From contig OU015524.1 in NCBI GenBank assembly GCA_907165065.1, forward strand, positions 53,113,295-53,177,294: 64,000 nt of DNA. The letters run 5' to 3'. The position numbers were made by a program, and so were the translations under genes. Position 1 is the first letter of the stretch. Each line of letters starts with the position of its first letter. A model generated the notes under the pieces. That model was not told where the DNA came from, made no database searches, and worked only from the letters and a program-made list of their open reading frames with translations. Source of the stretch: Caprimulgus europaeus. Its lineage: Eukaryota; Chordata; Aves; Caprimulgiformes; Caprimulgidae. Of this stretch, positions 60,300 through 64,000 are shown piece after piece.

Positions 60300-63200
60300 T
60301 TCAGTAAATTTCCTGCATCATTAATATTAAAATTTTATAATTCAATTTTTAAAATATGAGAAATTATTTGCATTATTCTTCCTTTTTTATATATATATAT
60401 ATACTTGCTAATACCCTTACATTTTCTTAGGAATATATGATCTTTATTTATTAGTGCTACTTCTCACTTCTTACTCTAGTTATATATTTCTTTTTAATGT
60501 CAAGTCATTGGATTTTGTTGCATTTTTATTACCCTGGACTGAAGTAGATTCATCAGCAGTAATTGCTGACAAATGTGTTTTTTTTTCTTGTATTTAAGTG
60601 CAAAATTTGAGATTTTACAGTCTTTTTTCAGCTAGTGCTACAGAACTTTACAAAGAGAAATCTTGGTTTACTATAGTCCCTGGCCAGTTTTAATAATATT
60701 TGAGGAGCTGCATCATATAGCCTTACAGTCCTATACAAAGGCAGCATTTTTTGCGGTTACTTCACCTGCTTTTAGCTTGTTGCATTCTTCACAAAATCAT
60801 CTTTTCTTCCTAGATGACTCCATTTATTCTCCTAATTTTCCCTTTAATCATAGACTCCTTACAACAGACATCCTATTACATTGTTTTATCCTTTGGAGTT
60901 GGCTACATAGGTTATCCTACTGGTGTGTATCCTTTCACACAGCTCTCCCATGGTCTGTAAAACTGCAGGTCAAAGGAAGTCACTTAACCTCTAAGTTCCT
61001 TCACTAGTTCTCAGCTGTTACTACTGAAGCTTGTCAGTCTCGTGAGTATTCTCATGTTTAGTGCAAAGTAGCAATATTCCAGTTCATAACCTCCCTCCTC
61101 CATGTTAACCGGTGCTGTGGCTCAAGCCACACTCAGTGATAATGAACACTTTTCTCTTAGGATTCCTTTTAAACATTGTGATTTCTGTGTCCTCTCATAA
61201 TTGCTGCCTTGAAAGTAACCCAAATCCATTTCACAGTTTATATGAACTTGATGTTTCTGTTTATACAAGGATATCAACAGATTGCCCAAGCCACCAACAG
61301 AGTTTAAAATCCACATATATAATGAAGTTTAAACACCAACACTTACTGTATTTACTACTTAGCATTTATTTTATGTACCCCTATTAACAGCAATATCTAT
61401 CTGGAGTGCTTATTATAGGTAAGTATTTTGGAAAAAAATAACATTTAATCTTTGAATCTTCTTCTGATTGTAAACCAGGCTTAAAGCAGTTTGAAAACTG
61501 TGATTTACCATTTCAAGCTGCCAGCACCAGTTTCCAAACACACAATTCATATAATAGCAATGTTGGTGGCATCCTTTCACCATGGGATTTTTAAGAAAGC
61601 TGCAGTGAATCAGGTGGAAAATTCCTGCAACAAATTTTCACCATTTCAAGTATCACTTTTTCATGTAAGACAACAGTGCCATCTGGAGTTAGTTTGGTAT
61701 TAATGCTAATTTATCATGGCAAAAGCATATTTCAGCTTGTACTAGCAGTCACTGAATTCTTTTAAAGTAATCTCCCATTAAATGAAGACCCCTTTTGTTG
61801 TACTATCAATATTCACCTTTATTCTAAATAATTATTAAGAACATCTTTGAAGAAAGTGAGTTCTCCAGCATACAGATGCTATAATAATTTTGTATTTTCT
61901 CTTTGATTATGTATATTATTTTTTTCTCTCTCCAAAATCCTTGATACTGCAGTTTGTCAGTACTTGTAGAAAGAACTATGTTAGCAAAAGTTATTTCATT
62001 ACTAATATTTAGTCATATTTATTATACATGAAATATCATTAAATGTTTTATTAAAGGCACATTGCACAAACAAAACATTAAAAAGACATTAACCAGGAAA
62101 ACTCAAGTACACTGAAATTAGAAAGTGCCAGATAGCGTATTATTTTTACGGTTTTCATTCTTTTCTCTCTCTTTTTTTTTTTTCTTCCTTATGTTGGGAA
62201 CTGCTAATGGGGCAAGACTTCAATAGAAAAATAGTTTTACAGAGTAAGGACTGGATCATAATTCTTGTGTAAAAGGGGAAAAATTATCAGGCAGTTGCTA
62301 ATACCATTTTAAGTTGCTTGACTGTGCGAACAAAATTATTTTAAGATTTGGTTTGTATATATGATTTTGAGCTATTGCCTTTTTGGGTTCTTTGGTTTTA
62401 CTTTTCTTATCGTAAGATCAGTAGTTTCATTGTGCAACTGTCACAATCCAGAGTTGAATCATCTGTGTGCACTGAATGCTGACTGCAGCATGTATTTTAT
62501 ATATTGCCTTAAGTTAACTCAAAGAGTACTAACTGTTGATGAGAGAAGGCTGTCTATCCAACTGGGAGAGCAGGGGAGACAGGGTGCCCAGGCAGGTACC
62601 AGGCAGCAGAGGTAGGTCTGAAAAGGCAGGAGGAGCAATATCCTTTGGAATATACCTTTTTTTCTCCAGAGCTGGGAAAGTTTCTCCCACAGGTTTTCTC
62701 TTCCTGCAGGAGAACTTGGTGACTCGTGCCAAGGGCAGGATTTCATGAGATGGTTAACAGGATGTTCAGTTCTCCCTTTCTTTATCTCTTTCCCACCTTG
62801 CCTGGTGATCAGTGAATAAATAGGTCACTGAGGAGACATGACGGTGCTAGAGTTTAAAGACCTCTACACCATGCTCTAACCCCACCCTACTACTGCAACC
62901 TGTATTGGTGGTTTCTTCTATCCTGGTGTGGGTTTATTGCAACTCAGTGTTTGGATGAGCCCAACTTTGGAAAGATTTTTGACATTGCTATCTCTCAAGA
63001 AGCCTTCTGAGGGTACAGTCAGAGACAGGAAAAGCAACATCTGAACTCCTCAGTCATTTCCTAAGCAAACCTGAAAGTCTCTCATGGGGCAAGTAACAGT
63101 CATTTCTGCCAACTACTGGGTAATCCCACTAAATGTTTAGAGCCTGTTTCAGATAGTGGGAGCACAATATCTTCTCAAAGAAAACTTCAAAAGACTTCTG

Positions 63201-64000
63201 TATTTTACCTATGAATAAGATACATTCTCTGTAATTTGAATTTCATAAACTAGGAGTATCAGTATCTTGCCTAAAAAAGAGAATTGCTGTATCTCAATCT
63301 GAAGCTATGAGTTCCAGATAGGAATCATTTGGTGTAAATGTTTAGCTTGTCATAAACAGGACATCAAACTGGATGATCACTATGATCCCTTCTGCCATTA
63401 GAGTAAATGAATCTCTGGGTAAATGATTGAAAAGTGGTAGAGAAGCTAATTTTAAGAGTTGCTATCAGGTGTTTCTCATCCCTGTCAATTGGTGTGATGC
63501 CTGAGCTTTTCTTGGTGCCGTACCTATACAATAACCGCCACCAAGAGTTTGTGATGATTGATGCAAAAACCTTGAGCTAGAATTCAGACATGGCCTTTTA
63601 CTTTCTGTACCACCTCCCTGCTTTTCTTCTTCTCACATCCCATACAAAGCATTTGCCTGGCTTTGGCCTTGGGAAAAGCCCCAAGAAACTACTCACATCT
63701 CCCCTAGAGTCAGAGTGGGCTGCACACTATATTATTATATTGCCAAACTGCAGCCAGTGCCCCCTGCAGGAGTACCTGGAGGATGATTCCAAAATCCAAA
63801 ATCAGGGAGACTGCCCACTCTGTGGAAGGAAGGAGGAGACCATGGGGGAACCTGGACAGTGCAGTGTACTGTTGGCTGAGAGCTCAGCTGAATCCTGTCC
63901 TGAGCCTCCGCATCAGGAGTGAAAGCAGGATGCCTCGTTTTAGCCCCGTTATTTCATATGCTTGCTTGTTATTTGCTAACTTCTCAGTGTATGCAATAAG
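60300..64000 (+). other. region after e15, presumed ADGB intron 15
   Basis: No further exon could be placed. A phrase near 63370-63400 (ggatgatcactatgatccct) resembles an old LINE 3' end. Open frames at 62519-62748 and 63590-63922 have no recognisable domain or splice context. Confidence 0.55.

Noticed and set aside
63590-63922. 110-codon frame near the right end, with a CPLCGRKEE stretch that hints at a zinc-binding pair
   Set aside because: No full zinc motif, no splice context and no recognised family. Probably chance in a GC-richer stretch.

Overview
This is vertebrate, almost certainly avian, nuclear DNA. It is AT-rich and intron-dominated, carries several CR1 LINE copies with the bird-type ATTCTRTG tail, and holds LTR elements with 6-bp target duplications. 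No bacterial gene, operon, CRISPR array, tRNA or rRNA was recognised.

The only host gene I can support is the plus-strand gene for androglobin (ADGB), a calpain-like/globin chimera of testis and ciliated cells. I placed fifteen internal exons (e1 to e15, 11011 to about 58943). Their reading frames and splice phases chain without conflict over 2085 nt, or 695 codons. e1-e5 encode a beta-rich segment upstream of the globin. e5-e7 carry globin helices with the candidate distal Gln and proximal His. e8 carries an IQ motif. e9-e10 carry what should be the displaced A/B helices of the circularly permuted globin. e10-e13 continue into calpain-III-like beta-rich sequence. e14-e15 are a charged linker and the start of the C-terminal part. 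The true 5' and 3' ends of the gene lie outside the window. Two or three small upstream candidate exons are listed with low confidence.

The introns are loaded with retroelements. Intron 4 holds a 5'-truncated antisense CR1 with a reverse transcriptase reading frame (16296-18160). Intron 7 holds two solo LTRs, one sense (24451-24802) and one antisense (28448-28938), each with a perfect 6-bp target duplication. Intron 13 holds a complete-looking antisense endogenous retrovirus (46708-53093) with 408-bp LTRs that I find identical by eye, a tRNA-Trp-type primer-binding site, a polypurine tract and a GTAGAC target duplication. Its interior is degraded: pol is broken by frame changes, most of gag and integrase are unrecognisable, and only an env transmembrane-like tail is visible. 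Older CR1 and LTR fragments, microsatellites and an inverted repeat at the left end fill much of the rest.

The most interesting points are the mismatch between identical LTRs and a broken interior, the CpG-rich block inside that provirus, and the sense solo LTR placed between the two halves of the permuted globin domain.
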